Shown in pieces: positions 1-7,327 of a stretch of DNA of 64,000 bases. Position 1 is the first letter of the stretch. Each line of letters opens with the position of its first letter. The stretch spans positions 1,736,001 through 1,800,000 of the forward strand of contig CAVSZG010000001.1 of the NCBI GenBank assembly GCA_963732405.1. Direction: 5' to 3'. The notes below the pieces were generated by a model, which was not told the origin of the DNA, did no database searches, and was given only the letters and a program-made list of their open reading frames with translations. The position numbers were made by a program, and so were the translations under genes. Origin of the DNA: JAUIAI01 sp963732405 (lineage in GTDB: Bacteria; Pseudomonadota; Gammaproteobacteria; Burkholderiales; Burkholderiaceae_E).

Positions 1-55
1 GCCGGCGTGAATGCCTACGGAACCTGGTGTCGCTATCGCCTGGCGGGGAGACTGC

Positions 56-1303
56 GTGATCAGCACGGTGTCTGAGCAGGCTGAGGACCGCTGGCGCATG
101 CTGCGCTGCGCGTGCTGGGTGGGCATTCCGATCCTGCTATTTTTTAAGGGTCTGGCCCTGATTCCGGTGCTGCTGCTCACACTGCTGCGTCTGCGGGCTC
201 GAGATGCAGTGCCCTGGCCGCCCTGGGTCGGTCGCATCGTCGGGCCATTCGCCGCGTTTTTCGCCTGGCTCTGTCTGGTCACGGCCTTGCACGGCGGTGA
301 CCTGTCCGACATCGACACGCCCTCGCGATGGTTATTGCTGCCCCTGATGATCTGGCTGGCGGCCGGTGATCGAGACGCCTTGCGGATGTTCGCCATCGGT
401 TCGGTCGCCGTGCTCGTCTGGCAGACCTGGCATGTGTTCAACTTCTCCGATGGCGTGCGGGCTCAGGGTGCCAGCGGACCCGTCGTGACCTCACAGGCCG
501 TGACCATGGCCTTCATGGTGGTCGTCGCGGCCGCGATGCACCAGACCCGGCGGTGGGCGGTGGGCATCGTCATGCTGGCCTCGATCATGTTGTCCATCAT
601 CGTGGCGCTGACTGCGGCACGCGGGGTGTTGCTGGGCGTCGGTCTGACGCTGTTGTTGTTCACCGGACTGTTCCGCTGGTGGCGTACCGCCTTGCTCATC
701 GGGGCATTGGCGATGGCAGTGATGCTGGCGCCCACCTACATTGGCAAACGCCTGGCGGTCGAAGCCGTGCAGGACGTGACCTCGCTGCAGGCGGGCGACT
801 ATTCCTCATCGATCGGTATCCGGGCCGGTTTTCTGATCGTGGCCTGGGAAGGGCTCAGGAGTTCGCCCTGGATCGGTCACGGCGTGGGCACCTATCAGAT
901 TGCCCTGAGCAAGGCCATCGACGAGCGCCGACTGCCTGAATTCGGGCGCGGATTCGGCGAGCCGCACAATGATCTGGTCACCGCCTTCTATGCCTATGGC
1001 GTGGTGGGCGGGCTGTTATTCCTGGCCTCGCTGGTGATACCGTCGGTCGCCTGCTATCGACAGATTCGTCAGGGCAACCGGATTGCCTATGCGCCTCTGG
1101 CACTGATCGTGTTCACCGGCGTTTCCTGCCTGTCGGCGAGCATCTTCCTGGCCCAGTTGCCCAGCGCCATGTTCTTCATCTGCCTGGGCATTCTCACGGC
1201 CGCCGTCCATGACGCGGCCATGCTTAAATGGGGTTCCCCATCCCCTTCAGGAGCATCAGCCCATGACCCCGACCGATCGTTACCCGCTGCCGGCACTCGC
1301 TGA
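56..1303 (+). CDS. O-antigen ligase-like polytopic membrane protein
   Basis: The product is a very hydrophobic protein of about 415 residues with roughly ten membrane segments and a large polar loop between about residues 230 and 310. The loop ends in a Gly-His-Gly-Val-Gly-Thr-Tyr motif, typical of the Wzy/WaaL O-antigen ligase family. Such enzymes join or polymerise lipid-linked glycans at the periplasmic face of the inner membrane. I chose the GTG at 56 because GGGGAG lies five bases upstream. An ATG at 11 and an ATG at 98 are alternatives. The 3' end overlaps the next gene by 41 bp, suggesting cotranscription. The family call rests on topology and the loop motif. The substrate cannot be told from sequence. 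Confidence 0.7.
   Translation: MISTVSEQAEDRWRMLRCACWVGIPILLFFKGLALIPVLLLTLLRLRARDAVPWPPWVGRIVGPFAAFFAWLCLVTALHGGDLSDIDTPSRWLLLPLMIWLAAGDRDALRMFAIGSVAVLVWQTWHVFNFSDGVRAQGASGPVVTSQAVTMAFMVVVAAAMHQTRRWAVGIVMLASIMLSIIVALTAARGVLLGVGLTLLLFTGLFRWWRTALLIGALAMAVMLAPTYIGKRLAVEAVQDVTSLQAGDYSSSIGIRAGFLIVAWEGLRSSPWIGHGVGTYQIALSKAIDERRLPEFGRGFGEPHNDLVTAFYAYGVVGGLLFLASLVIPSVACYRQIRQGNRIAYAPLALIVFTGVSCLSASIFLAQLPSAMFFICLGILTAAVHDAAMLKWGSPSPSGASAHDPDRSLPAAGTR
1228..1241. repeat. Perfect 14-bp palindrome near the end of the ligase gene
   Basis: ATGGGG and CCCCAT are separated by TT, giving a tight hairpin just upstream of the ribosome binding site of the AhpD-like gene. It could modulate translation of that gene or be chance. 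No U-tract follows, so it is not a standard terminator. Confidence 0.35.
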
Positions 1304-1841
1304 TCTTCCCGACGACATCCGCGCCACGATTCTTCAGGTGCAGGAGAAGGCCGGTTTCGTGCCCAACGTCTTTTTGAAGCTGGCCCGTCGACCCGATGAA
1401 TTCCGGGCCTTCTTCGCCTATCACGATGCCTTGATGCTGCGCGAGAACAATCTGAGCAAGGCGGAAAAGGAAATGATCGTGGTAGCCACCAGCGCGGTCA
1501 ATGGCTGCCTGTATTGTGTGGTGGCGCACGGCGCGATCCTGCGCATCTATGCGAAGAACCCTCGCCTGGCCGACCAGCTCGCCACCAATCCCGGCAAGGC
1601 CGAGCTGACCGATCGGCAGCGTGCCATGATTGCCTTCGCGATCAAGGTGGCCACCGATTCGGCAGCCGTGGGTGATGACGATTTCGCCGCGCTGCAGGCC
1701 GCGGGATTCACGGATGAAGATGCCTGGGACATCGGCGCGATCGCCTCGTTCTTCGCCTTGTCCAATCGCATGGCCAATGTTGCCCACATCATGCCCAACG
1801 ACGAGTTCTATCTGATGGGTCGGCTGCCCAAGGCAAAATGA
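1263..1841 (+). CDS. AhpD-like peroxidase-related protein
   Basis: The product is a 192-residue all-helical protein of the carboxymuconolactone decarboxylase/AhpD fold. It has the redox motif Cys-Leu-Tyr-Cys-Val-Val-Ala-His near residue 80, matching the CxxCxxxH centre of alkylhydroperoxidase D. Proteins of this subgroup are annotated as uncharacterised peroxidase-related enzymes and probably act in cytosolic peroxide defence. The start at 1263 follows AGGAG at good spacing and lies inside the end of the ligase gene. Its stop codon is only 20 bp from the stop of the convergent minus-strand gene. Both stop codons fall in a weak inverted repeat (TGACC ... GGTCA, 1839-1863). Confidence 0.8.
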   Translation: MTPTDRYPLPALADLPDDIRATILQVQEKAGFVPNVFLKLARRPDEFRAFFAYHDALMLRENNLSKAEKEMIVVATSAVNGCLYCVVAHGAILRIYAKNPRLADQLATNPGKAELTDRQRAMIAFAIKVATDSAAVGDDDFAALQAAGFTDEDAWDIGAIASFFALSNRMANVAHIMPNDEFYLMGRLPKAK

Positions 1842-1860
1842 CCGGCGTGCGCGGCGCGGG

Positions 1861-2403
1861 TCAGGGCAGGGCGAACACCGCGCGAAACATCAGCGCGGCG
1901 GTGCCCAGTATTGACAGTTGCACGGCCAGTGTCCGGTCGACCTGATAGCCGATGGTCGGCACGAGCGCCGGCGAGAATCCCTTCACATTGAGCGGCACGT
2001 CGCCGTCATGCGGTGGCAGGTAGCCATACATCACGCCGGCCGTCCATTGCACATAGGAATCGCGCACGATGGATGCAGTGTCGTAGCGCTGGCCTACGAA
2101 TCCATAGGCACTGGGCTGGCCGAAAGAATTGGAAAAAATTGCGCCGCCATTGATCCAGCCACTGCCGTCGATGCTCGACAGACCGAGCGCATATACGCGA
2201 CGATGATCGGGCGACTTGCCGTAGTGCCGGGTATAGTTGCTGAACGCGAATTCGACCCGATGCTCATCCGCTCTGGCGGCTGTCATGGGCGCCGCCTCGG
2301 CGCTCGACTGCTGTCCGGTCAGACCCGTCAGGCTCACCAGCGCCGCCACGGCCACCTGGACAGGCCGGCACCATCCGACTCTTCCGCCTGCCTGTTTCCC
2401 CAT
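1861..2403 (-). CDS. Secreted or outer-membrane hypothetical protein
   Basis: A product of 180 residues begins with a basic stretch and a hydrophobic segment ending near Ala-Glu-Ala-Ala, a credible Sec signal peptide. The mature part is rich in Tyr, Gly, Ser and Phe, with alternating hydrophobic residues (for example SNSFGQPSAYGFVGQRY). This suits a small beta-barrel or periplasmic beta protein. I do not recognise the family. The ATG at 2403 shares a CATG tetranucleotide with the start of the divergent hydrolase gene, so the two genes overlap head to head by two bases. An upstream ATG at 2451 would place the start inside the neighbour and lacks a better ribosome site. Confidence 0.6.
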   Translation of the reverse strand: MGKQAGGRVGWCRPVQVAVAALVSLTGLTGQQSSAEAAPMTAARADEHRVEFAFSNYTRHYGKSPDHRRVYALGLSSIDGSGWINGGAIFSNSFGQPSAYGFVGQRYDTASIVRDSYVQWTAGVMYGYLPPHDGDVPLNVKGFSPALVPTIGYQVDRTLAVQLSILGTAALMFRAVFALP

Positions 2404-3337
2404 GCCGTTCAACCTGTCATTCGTTCGGATCATTGGCTGCGCACTCATCATCGCCGTCGGTCTACCCGCCTGCAGCTGGCTGGAGACCCGGCATCGGGGC
2501 TGGATCTACCGGCCCACCCCGGGCCTGCCGACCGACTGGGTGCCGATCACGCCGCACGACCAGCTGGACTTCATCGACCAGGACTCCGTCGGCCAGACCG
2601 GGCGGCATCGTCTGCGCATCCTGTATGTTCCTGCGCCGGATGCTCGCGCACCCGTGGTCCTGTACCTGCATGGCACCTTTCGCAACATCTTCCAGAACCG
2701 CAGCAAGATCGCCGCGATTCACGAAGCCGGCCTGGCGGTGTTCGCCGTGGAATACCGGGGATGGGGAGACAGCAGCACAATCGTACCGAACGAGCAGAGC
2801 ATTGTCGCCGATGCCGAGCGAGCCTTTGAGGCATTTTCGCAAAAGATGCCCGATCCCGGAAATCGCATCATCTTTGGCCATTCGATGGGTGCTGCCGTGG
2901 CCGTCGATCTGGCCTCGCGCCGACGCCAGGGCCGGGACTACGGAGCCCTGGTGCTCGAATCCGCGTTCAAGTCGCTGCCCGATATCGCCCGTGATTACAG
3001 CCTCACGGCCCGCCTGCTCGCCTCATTCACCACCCAGCGATTCGAGTCCATTGCCAAGATCGGCGCGATCGACGGACCGGGCTGGTTCCTGACCGGGCGC
3101 CTGGACAAAACGATTCCCAGCGCCCACACAGACGCCCTCTACCGGGCTGCCCGCGAGCCGCGTTATCGGGTGGCATTCGACGAGGGCGGACATAGTCGGC
3201 TGCATGTGCAGTATCCCAGGCGTTATCGGGCACTCTGGCAGTGTATCGCGGCCAGCCTTGCCGCTCCCCAGGATGCGATCGAGGCGCTGGCCTGCGTGTC
3301 GGCCTTACCCGATGAGCAGGCAGCGCCCGACCGCTGA
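2402..3337 (+). CDS. Alpha/beta hydrolase lipoprotein
   Basis: The product is 311 residues with an N-terminal hydrophobic signal and a Leu-Pro-Ala-Cys lipobox, so it is probably a lipid-anchored envelope protein. The hydrolase core shows the nucleophile elbow Gly-His-Ser-Met-Gly, an Asp in Gly-Arg-Leu-Asp-Lys and a His in Gly-Gly-His-Ser. These form a full catalytic triad as in BEM46/ABHD13-type serine hydrolases. Longer in-frame starts exist upstream, but only the ATG at 2402 places the signal peptide at the N terminus. Its 3' end overlaps the convergent JAMM gene antisense by 33 bp. The substrate is unknown; an esterase or acyl hydrolase is likely. Confidence 0.75.
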   Translation: MPFNLSFVRIIGCALIIAVGLPACSWLETRHRGWIYRPTPGLPTDWVPITPHDQLDFIDQDSVGQTGRHRLRILYVPAPDARAPVVLYLHGTFRNIFQNRSKIAAIHEAGLAVFAVEYRGWGDSSTIVPNEQSIVADAERAFEAFSQKMPDPGNRIIFGHSMGAAVAVDLASRRRQGRDYGALVLESAFKSLPDIARDYSLTARLLASFTTQRFESIAKIGAIDGPGWFLTGRLDKTIPSAHTDALYRAAREPRYRVAFDEGGHSRLHVQYPRRYRALWQCIAASLAAPQDAIEALACVSALPDEQAAPDR

Positions 3338-3886
3338 GCTGTCGGCCCCGATGAAACAGGCATGGGTGTCGTCGCTGGGATCGATGACCCAGCCGATGCT
3401 CCAGGGATGATGGAAAAATGCCCGTTGAGTGGCGCAGTCGGTGGCACTGAAGAAGGCGCCCAGACCCGGGTGACTGTGGTACCAGCCCACCACCCGGCAA
3501 TCATCGGTGCCGCCACCGCGCTGCACGCGAAGATCGTGAAGCCGCGCATTGGCAGCGCTCCAGACCGCCGCCGCCATGCGCAGCGAATAACCCGTGCCCG
3601 AGGCATCGTCGGCTGCAACGGCGGCGATCACCTCGATGGCCACCGGCTCGCCGGTATTGCCGGGCTCGCCATACGGGATGCCCAGCAACAAACCGCCCTG
3701 CTCGAGGCGGCTGGCGCGCAACTGCGCGAGCACCTGGGCATGCACCGAGGCGTCGATCGCCACCACCGCCTCATGCGCCGACCCGGTGCCGGCACACAGC
3801 AGTCGCGAGGCCGTGCTCAGACGTTCGCGATGGGATTCGGTCAGCGTCGGCAGGACCGGCGAGGTCGGCAGATCGGTCCACTTCAT
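3305..3886 (-). CDS. JAMM/MPN+ metallopeptidase of a ubiquitin-like system
   Basis: This 193-residue protein carries a complete JAMM zinc site: Glu62 in Leu-Glu-Gln-Gly-Gly and then His137-Ser-His139, seven residues, Ser147, two residues and Asp150. That is the exact E...HxH-x7-S-x2-D pattern of active deubiquitinases and of the prokaryotic JAB family. In ubiquitin-like operons such enzymes trim the C-terminal tail of the modifier or remove it from targets. It is the last gene of the operon, and its ATG overlaps the end of the E2 gene by 4 bp, implying translational coupling. All catalytic ligands are intact, so an active peptidase is expected. The target is inferred only from context. Confidence 0.9.
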   Translation of the reverse strand: MKWTDLPTSPVLPTLTESHRERLSTASRLLCAGTGSAHEAVVAIDASVHAQVLAQLRASRLEQGGLLLGIPYGEPGNTGEPVAIEVIAAVAADDASGTGYSLRMAAAVWSAANARLHDLRVQRGGGTDDCRVVGWYHSHPGLGAFFSATDCATQRAFFHHPWSIGWVIDPSDDTHACFIGADSSAVGRCLLIG

Positions 3887-4497
3887 GTGCTGGCCTCGAA
3901 CTCATGGCGGCAACGTGGACACTGCACCGTGCCGGCACGGGCAGCCGGCAGGCGGATCTTCACGCCGCAGGCCGGGCAGGCGCGCACCACCTTGTCGGCG
4001 GCCGGTGACCAGTTCGGGATGGCGCTCGGAAACGCGTCCGGATGCTGGCGGCGCGCCCTTGCATACCAGCGGCCGGCCGCCGCATGGGCGATCGAATTCA
4101 TGTTGACCAGCATGCCGTCGAAACAGAGCAGCCGGATCACGCGGCGCACATAGAGGTCGAGCCCTTCGGAGGCCAGCCATTTGCTGCCCACGCAGACCAC
4201 GCCCGACTCGAACACGTTCGGATGAAAGATGGCCGGGCCGGTGATGCGCGCCACGGGCGCCTCGAACGGATAACGGGCGGGCAGTTCGATGCGCAGCCGG
4301 AACGACGACAGCACCTGCGCCGGATAATGCTCGTTGCCCGCCGTGGGCAGTCTGACCAACAGTTCGAGCGGGCCAACGGGCTGCCCGGTGTCGCGATCGC
4401 CCGGGTGATTGATCAGCTCGAGCTGGCCGCCCGAGGCGAGCGCCAGTGCACGCACCCGTTCGACATCAGCGAGCCGACGCTGTTGCAGACCGCTCAC
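3883..4497 (-). CDS. E2-like (UBC fold) conjugating enzyme with C-terminal zinc module
   Basis: In this 204-residue protein, residues 65-135 follow the ubiquitin-conjugating core. A Tyr-Pro-Phe-x2-Pro stretch (76-81) is followed by His92-Pro93-Asn94 and, after seven residues, Cys102 in Gly-Val-Val-Cys. The HPN-x7-Cys spacing is identical to that of canonical eukaryotic E2s, making Cys102 the expected thioester residue. The C terminus carries two CxxC pairs (Cys174/177 and Cys193/196), a small zinc ribbon that classical E2s lack. The gene overlaps the ubiquitin-like gene by 4 bp upstream and the JAMM gene by 4 bp downstream. It should accept the modifier from the E1-like protein encoded in the same operon. 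Confidence 0.88.
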   Translation of the reverse strand: MSGLQQRRLADVERVRALALASGGQLELINHPGDRDTGQPVGPLELLVRLPTAGNEHYPAQVLSSFRLRIELPARYPFEAPVARITGPAIFHPNVFESGVVCVGSKWLASEGLDLYVRRVIRLLCFDGMLVNMNSIAHAAAGRWYARARRQHPDAFPSAIPNWSPAADKVVRACPACGVKIRLPAARAGTVQCPRCRHEFEAST

Positions 4498-4763
4498 TGC
4501 CCGGCCACCAGCACCGGCTGAATCTCCAACTGGTCACCATTGCGCGCCGCATCGCCCAGCGATTCGCCGGGGCCGATCACCTTGCCGGTGGTGGTGTTGA
4601 CCAGCGCGTAATCGGTGTCGGTGGGCAATGACCAGTTGTCCGCGGCGGTCTGGATCACCTGGGCACCGGTCTGCTGCGGATCGATTTCGATCGCGGCCTT
4701 GCGGGTCTGATCCGCGGTTCGAACGGTCAGCTTGATGTCGTCGGTGCGTTGCAGTTGACTCAT
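4494..4763 (-). CDS. Ubiquitin-like beta-grasp modifier (YukD/EsaB-like)
   Basis: This is an 89-residue protein with alternating beta strands and one helix, and a conserved-looking Leu-x-Ile-Gln-Pro strand near the end. It sits between E1-like and E2-like genes and matches ubiquitin-like proteins of the YukD/EsaB type in size and context. It ends Val-Leu-Val-Ala-Gly-Gln, so there is no Gly-Gly. If the JAMM peptidase removes the last Gln, a single terminal Gly would remain. The ATG follows AAGGAAGG at good spacing. Assignment relies on gene context plus fold pattern, because short beta-grasp proteins have little sequence signature. Confidence 0.75.
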   Translation of the reverse strand: MSQLQRTDDIKLTVRTADQTRKAAIEIDPQQTGAQVIQTAADNWSLPTDTDYALVNTTTGKVIGPGESLGDAARNGDQLEIQPVLVAGQ

Positions 4764-4775
4764 GAGAACCTTCCT

Positions 4776-6002
4776 TCAGGGCTGGGTCGGCTGGGCGACG
4801 CCGGTGGCAAACAGTTGTTGGCCGGCGATGAGCCAGCCATTGGGTAGGGGCCGGTCGGCAAACACCGCGCGCAATTGCGCCAGCGTGAAGTCGCTGCGGA
4901 TATCCACTGCAACGCTTGGGCTCGCGCAGCGTGCACAGACGGTGATCGCATCTGTCACGGCGGCCGCACGCCGGCCCGTGAAGCCGCCCTGTGCGACCGG
5001 ATCCTGGCATCGCGTGCAGCGCGCATCGGTGATCACCGCATCGCCCAGACTCACGGGTGTCGCCTCGATCGTGCAGGCGTCACCCGCATCAACCGGTGGC
5101 TGGCCTCGCGCATCGGTGAGCCGGCTCAGCGCATCAGTCAGTTCGGCGACCGTGCCCACTGGTTCGTGAACAGTGGGCCGATAAGGCAGGCTGCCGCAGC
5201 CGGCGCAGAGTCCGGCCGGAGTCAGTTCGCTGCGCCCGGTGGTGCCGACCAGCGAATCGCAGAACAGGCGCACGCTGGCCCGATGCTCATCGCGCCGGCT
5301 CACCCGGTTGTCGCAACCGGTCAGCAGCAAGGCCTGATTCACGGCCAGGGCGGCGGCGATGCTGGTCGTGATCGTGGTGGTGGGCATCACCCGCTCGGCC
5401 AGTGCCGCCTTGAGCAGTCCGCCACAGGATCGGCGCTCGGCCAGGCGCGCATGCGCCGTTTCGGGCAAGGTGCATTCATAACAGGCCGGCGCATCGACCT
5501 GCGCGAAGTCGAACACCTCCACGCTGGCATGACGGCTGTCGATGGCCGCATTGATCCAGGGCTTGCCGGCCAGCCAGCACAACTGGTTGATGCGGATGCG
5601 CGCCTCGATGTTGTCGAGTCCGGCGATCACGATATCGCTGTCCAGCACATCGGCCAGCCTCAGCGTCTCGAACAGATTGCCGTGCACGGCGGTGATCCGG
5701 ACGGCCGGCTCGAGTTCGCGCGCATGGGCGGCCACGGCCGAGGCCTTGTCCTGGCCGATGTCGGCTTCGCGCAGCAAGACCGAACGGGTCAGGTTGTGGC
5801 GTTCGACCCGGTCCAGATCATGCAGACGGATCTCGCCCCGCTCGGCCTGACCGACGCCGAGCAAGGTGAGGTTTTTCACCACCTCATTGCCGATCGCGCC
5901 GGCGCCGATCACCAGCACCCGCAATCGGGCCAGTGCATCCTGATCCAGACCGTGAATCTGCCGGTGTCGCCGATAGCGCGAGGAATCGATACCGCCGGTC
6001 AT
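4776..6002 (-). CDS. E1-like ThiF/MoeB-family adenylating enzyme
   Basis: The product is 408 residues. A Rossmann ATP site Gly-Ala-Gly-Ala-Ile-Gly (33-38) is followed by Asp-Leu-Asp-Arg-Val and Asn70-Leu-Thr-Arg73, then Leu-Asp130-Asn131 with Arg135. These are hallmarks of the E1/ThiF/MoeB adenylation domain. Cys174/177 and Cys266/269 match the structural zinc pairs of MoeB. Cys193 in Arg-Ser-Cys-Gly-Gly is a candidate thioester or persulfide cysteine. A C-terminal extension holds two further CxxC pairs (329/332, 356/359) of unknown role. The ATG at 6002 is 5 bp after the stop of the preceding gene. The enzyme should activate the C terminus of the neighbouring modifier with ATP. Confidence 0.88.
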   Translation of the reverse strand: MTGGIDSSRYRRHRQIHGLDQDALARLRVLVIGAGAIGNEVVKNLTLLGVGQAERGEIRLHDLDRVERHNLTRSVLLREADIGQDKASAVAAHARELEPAVRITAVHGNLFETLRLADVLDSDIVIAGLDNIEARIRINQLCWLAGKPWINAAIDSRHASVEVFDFAQVDAPACYECTLPETAHARLAERRSCGGLLKAALAERVMPTTTITTSIAAALAVNQALLLTGCDNRVSRRDEHRASVRLFCDSLVGTTGRSELTPAGLCAGCGSLPYRPTVHEPVGTVAELTDALSRLTDARGQPPVDAGDACTIEATPVSLGDAVITDARCTRCQDPVAQGGFTGRRAAAVTDAITVCARCASPSVAVDIRSDFTLAQLRAVFADRPLPNGWLIAGQQLFATGVAQPTQP

Positions 6003-6007
6003 GCCGA

Positions 6008-6364
6008 TCAGCCGGTGATCTGTACGGGGTCGAACTGCGTGCTGGCGCAATTCATGCAGCGACCGTGGTTCTCGCGCGCCAGCGTGGCGATGCTGTCGGC
6101 ATGATAGAAAGCCTGACAGCCCGGACAGCGAAGGATGGCGCGCTCGGGATTGATCGGCTCGGCGCTGAAACTGTCACGCACACCGGCCAGTTCGGCGCGC
6201 GAGGCCAGGAAGGTGGCCTTGTCGGGGTTGGCGGCCGGGCCGCCCCAACCGCGTTTATGCGGCCGATAGGTATTGCCGCGACCGGCGCCACCGTTCTCGA
6301 TGATCTGGCGCAAGACCACGCCGATTGCAATGACAACGCCAACCAGCATGATCAGACGTGGCAT
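6008..6364 (-). CDS. Membrane-anchored half-RING-like zinc protein, first gene of the ubiquitin-like operon
   Basis: A 118-residue product starts at an ATG preceded by AAGGAG at ideal spacing. Residues 4-22 form a membrane helix, followed by a basic, Gly-rich linker and then a C-terminal module. The metal ligands there would be Cys80-x2-Cys83, His88, His100 and Cys103-x2-Cys106. The stretch from Cys83 to Cys106 resembles the second half of a RING finger (Phe-x-His-x-Asp-x-Ile ... Cys-x2-Cys), with Ser91 in place of the usual Cys. A membrane-tethered adaptor or E3-like role is an inference. It could equally be a plain zinc ribbon. No catalytic motif is visible. Confidence 0.65.
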   Translation of the reverse strand: MPRLIMLVGVVIAIGVVLRQIIENGGAGRGNTYRPHKRGWGGPAANPDKATFLASRAELAGVRDSFSAEPINPERAILRCPGCQAFYHADSIATLARENHGRCMNCASTQFDPVQITG

Positions 6365-6418
6365 GACCCTACTCCTTGATCCGGGCAATGCCAGTCGCAC
6401 TGCCGATCCGACTAGTGT

Positions 6419-6447
6419 AGATGGGGTCCGCCATCCCGGGTTTCAAG
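6419..6447 (-). promoter_or_regulatory. Heat-shock (sigma32-type) promoter of the ubiquitin-like operon
   Basis: Reading the minus strand, CTTGAA (6447-6442, with a further A) is followed by 15 bases and CCCCAT (6426-6421, continuing CT). This is a full match to the sigma32 consensus CTTGAA-N13/17-CCCCAT. It lies about 55 bp upstream of the first ATG of the operon (6364). The same CCCCATCT -10 precedes lon in this window, which supports the reading. Confidence 0.75.
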
Positions 6448-6502
6448 CCGGGCTCACCGGGTCGGCTACACTGGGGTCACTGCAGAAGGACGATCCGTTG
6501 TC

Positions 6503-7324
6503 ATGAACCCAGGTGAACCGCGAACCTTGCGCCATGGCGCCATTGCCGCCGTGTCGCTGGATCTCGATGACACCCTCTGGCCCGTCTGGCCCACCCTGGT
6601 CGCCGCCGAGCAGACCCTCACCGACTGGCTGGGTGAACATGCACCGGCCACCGCCGCCTGGCTCACGCCCGAGAATCGAAGTGCGCTGCGCCAGCGCATC
6701 GTGCAGCAATTTCCGAAGCGGCTGCACGATGTGAGCTGGATACGGCATCAACTGCTGGCGCAGGCGCTCGAACAATCGGGCTGCGATCCCGCGCTGGCCG
6801 ATCGTGGCTTCGACGTGTTTCTGAGGGCCCGCCAGCAAGTCACACTCTATGACGATGTTGAACCCTTGCTGCGCCGTTGGTCGGATCGTTACCGGCTCAT
6901 CGCCATCTCCAACGGCAATGCCGACCTGACGACCATCGGACTGAGCCGCTACTTCAGCGTGATCATCAGTGCCCATCAGGTCGGCATGGCCAAGCCCGAT
7001 CCCGCCATCTTCCAGTTGGCCTGTCGCGAGGCAGGGCTGGTCCCCTCGCAGGTGTGCCACATCGGGGACGACATCGAGCTGGACTATCACGCGGCGCGCC
7101 GCGCGGGCCTGCAGGCGGCCTGGATCCGTCGGCCCGATCTGCTCACCCGTCGCCAACATGGCGATGCATCCGCCGCGGCGCCGGCAATCGATCCCGTGAC
7201 GGGCGAGCCGGTGCGCGTCTTTACCAATCTGCATGAACTCGATGTGCATCTGGATACGCTGGGCGATTCGTCCACTGTCCAGATGGTGCAGCCTGCCTCG
7301 GGTCAACCCTTCAATCCGGAGTAA
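6503..7324 (+). CDS. HAD-superfamily phosphatase-like hydrolase
   Basis: The product is 273 residues with all four HAD motifs. These are Asp-Leu-Asp-Asp-Thr near residue 20 (nucleophile and acid/base), Ile-Ser-Asn-Gly-Asn near 135, a Lys in Ala-Lys-Pro-Asp-Pro, and Gly-Asp-Asp-Ile-Glu-Leu-Asp near 190. The helical cap between motifs I and II and the length resemble the subfamily IA enzymes related to YigB. It should hydrolyse a small phosphorylated metabolite such as a sugar phosphate or flavin mononucleotide. The last 40 residues are an extra tail of unknown use. It is divergent from the ubiquitin-like operon and 3 bp upstream of the oxidoreductase gene, so probably cotranscribed with it. 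Confidence 0.8.
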   Translation: MNPGEPRTLRHGAIAAVSLDLDDTLWPVWPTLVAAEQTLTDWLGEHAPATAAWLTPENRSALRQRIVQQFPKRLHDVSWIRHQLLAQALEQSGCDPALADRGFDVFLRARQQVTLYDDVEPLLRRWSDRYRLIAISNGNADLTTIGLSRYFSVIISAHQVGMAKPDPAIFQLACREAGLVPSQVCHIGDDIELDYHAARRAGLQAAWIRRPDLLTRRQHGDASAAAPAIDPVTGEPVRVFTNLHELDVHLDTLGDSSTVQMVQPASGQPFNPE

Positions 7325-7327
7325 CAG

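Noticed and set aside
1228..1241. CCCCAT near 1236 as another sigma32 -10
   Set aside because: No CTTGAA-like -35 lies at 13-17 bp upstream. The bases are better explained by the palindrome.
2462..2881. Minus-strand frames opposite the alpha/beta hydrolase
   Set aside because: The hydrolase has a full catalytic triad and lipobox, so the opposite frames are shadows.
6365..6502. tRNA-like stretch with GGTTTCAAGCC
   Set aside because: No cloverleaf or acceptor stem can be formed. The bases belong to the sigma32 -35 element and a CCCGG repeat.
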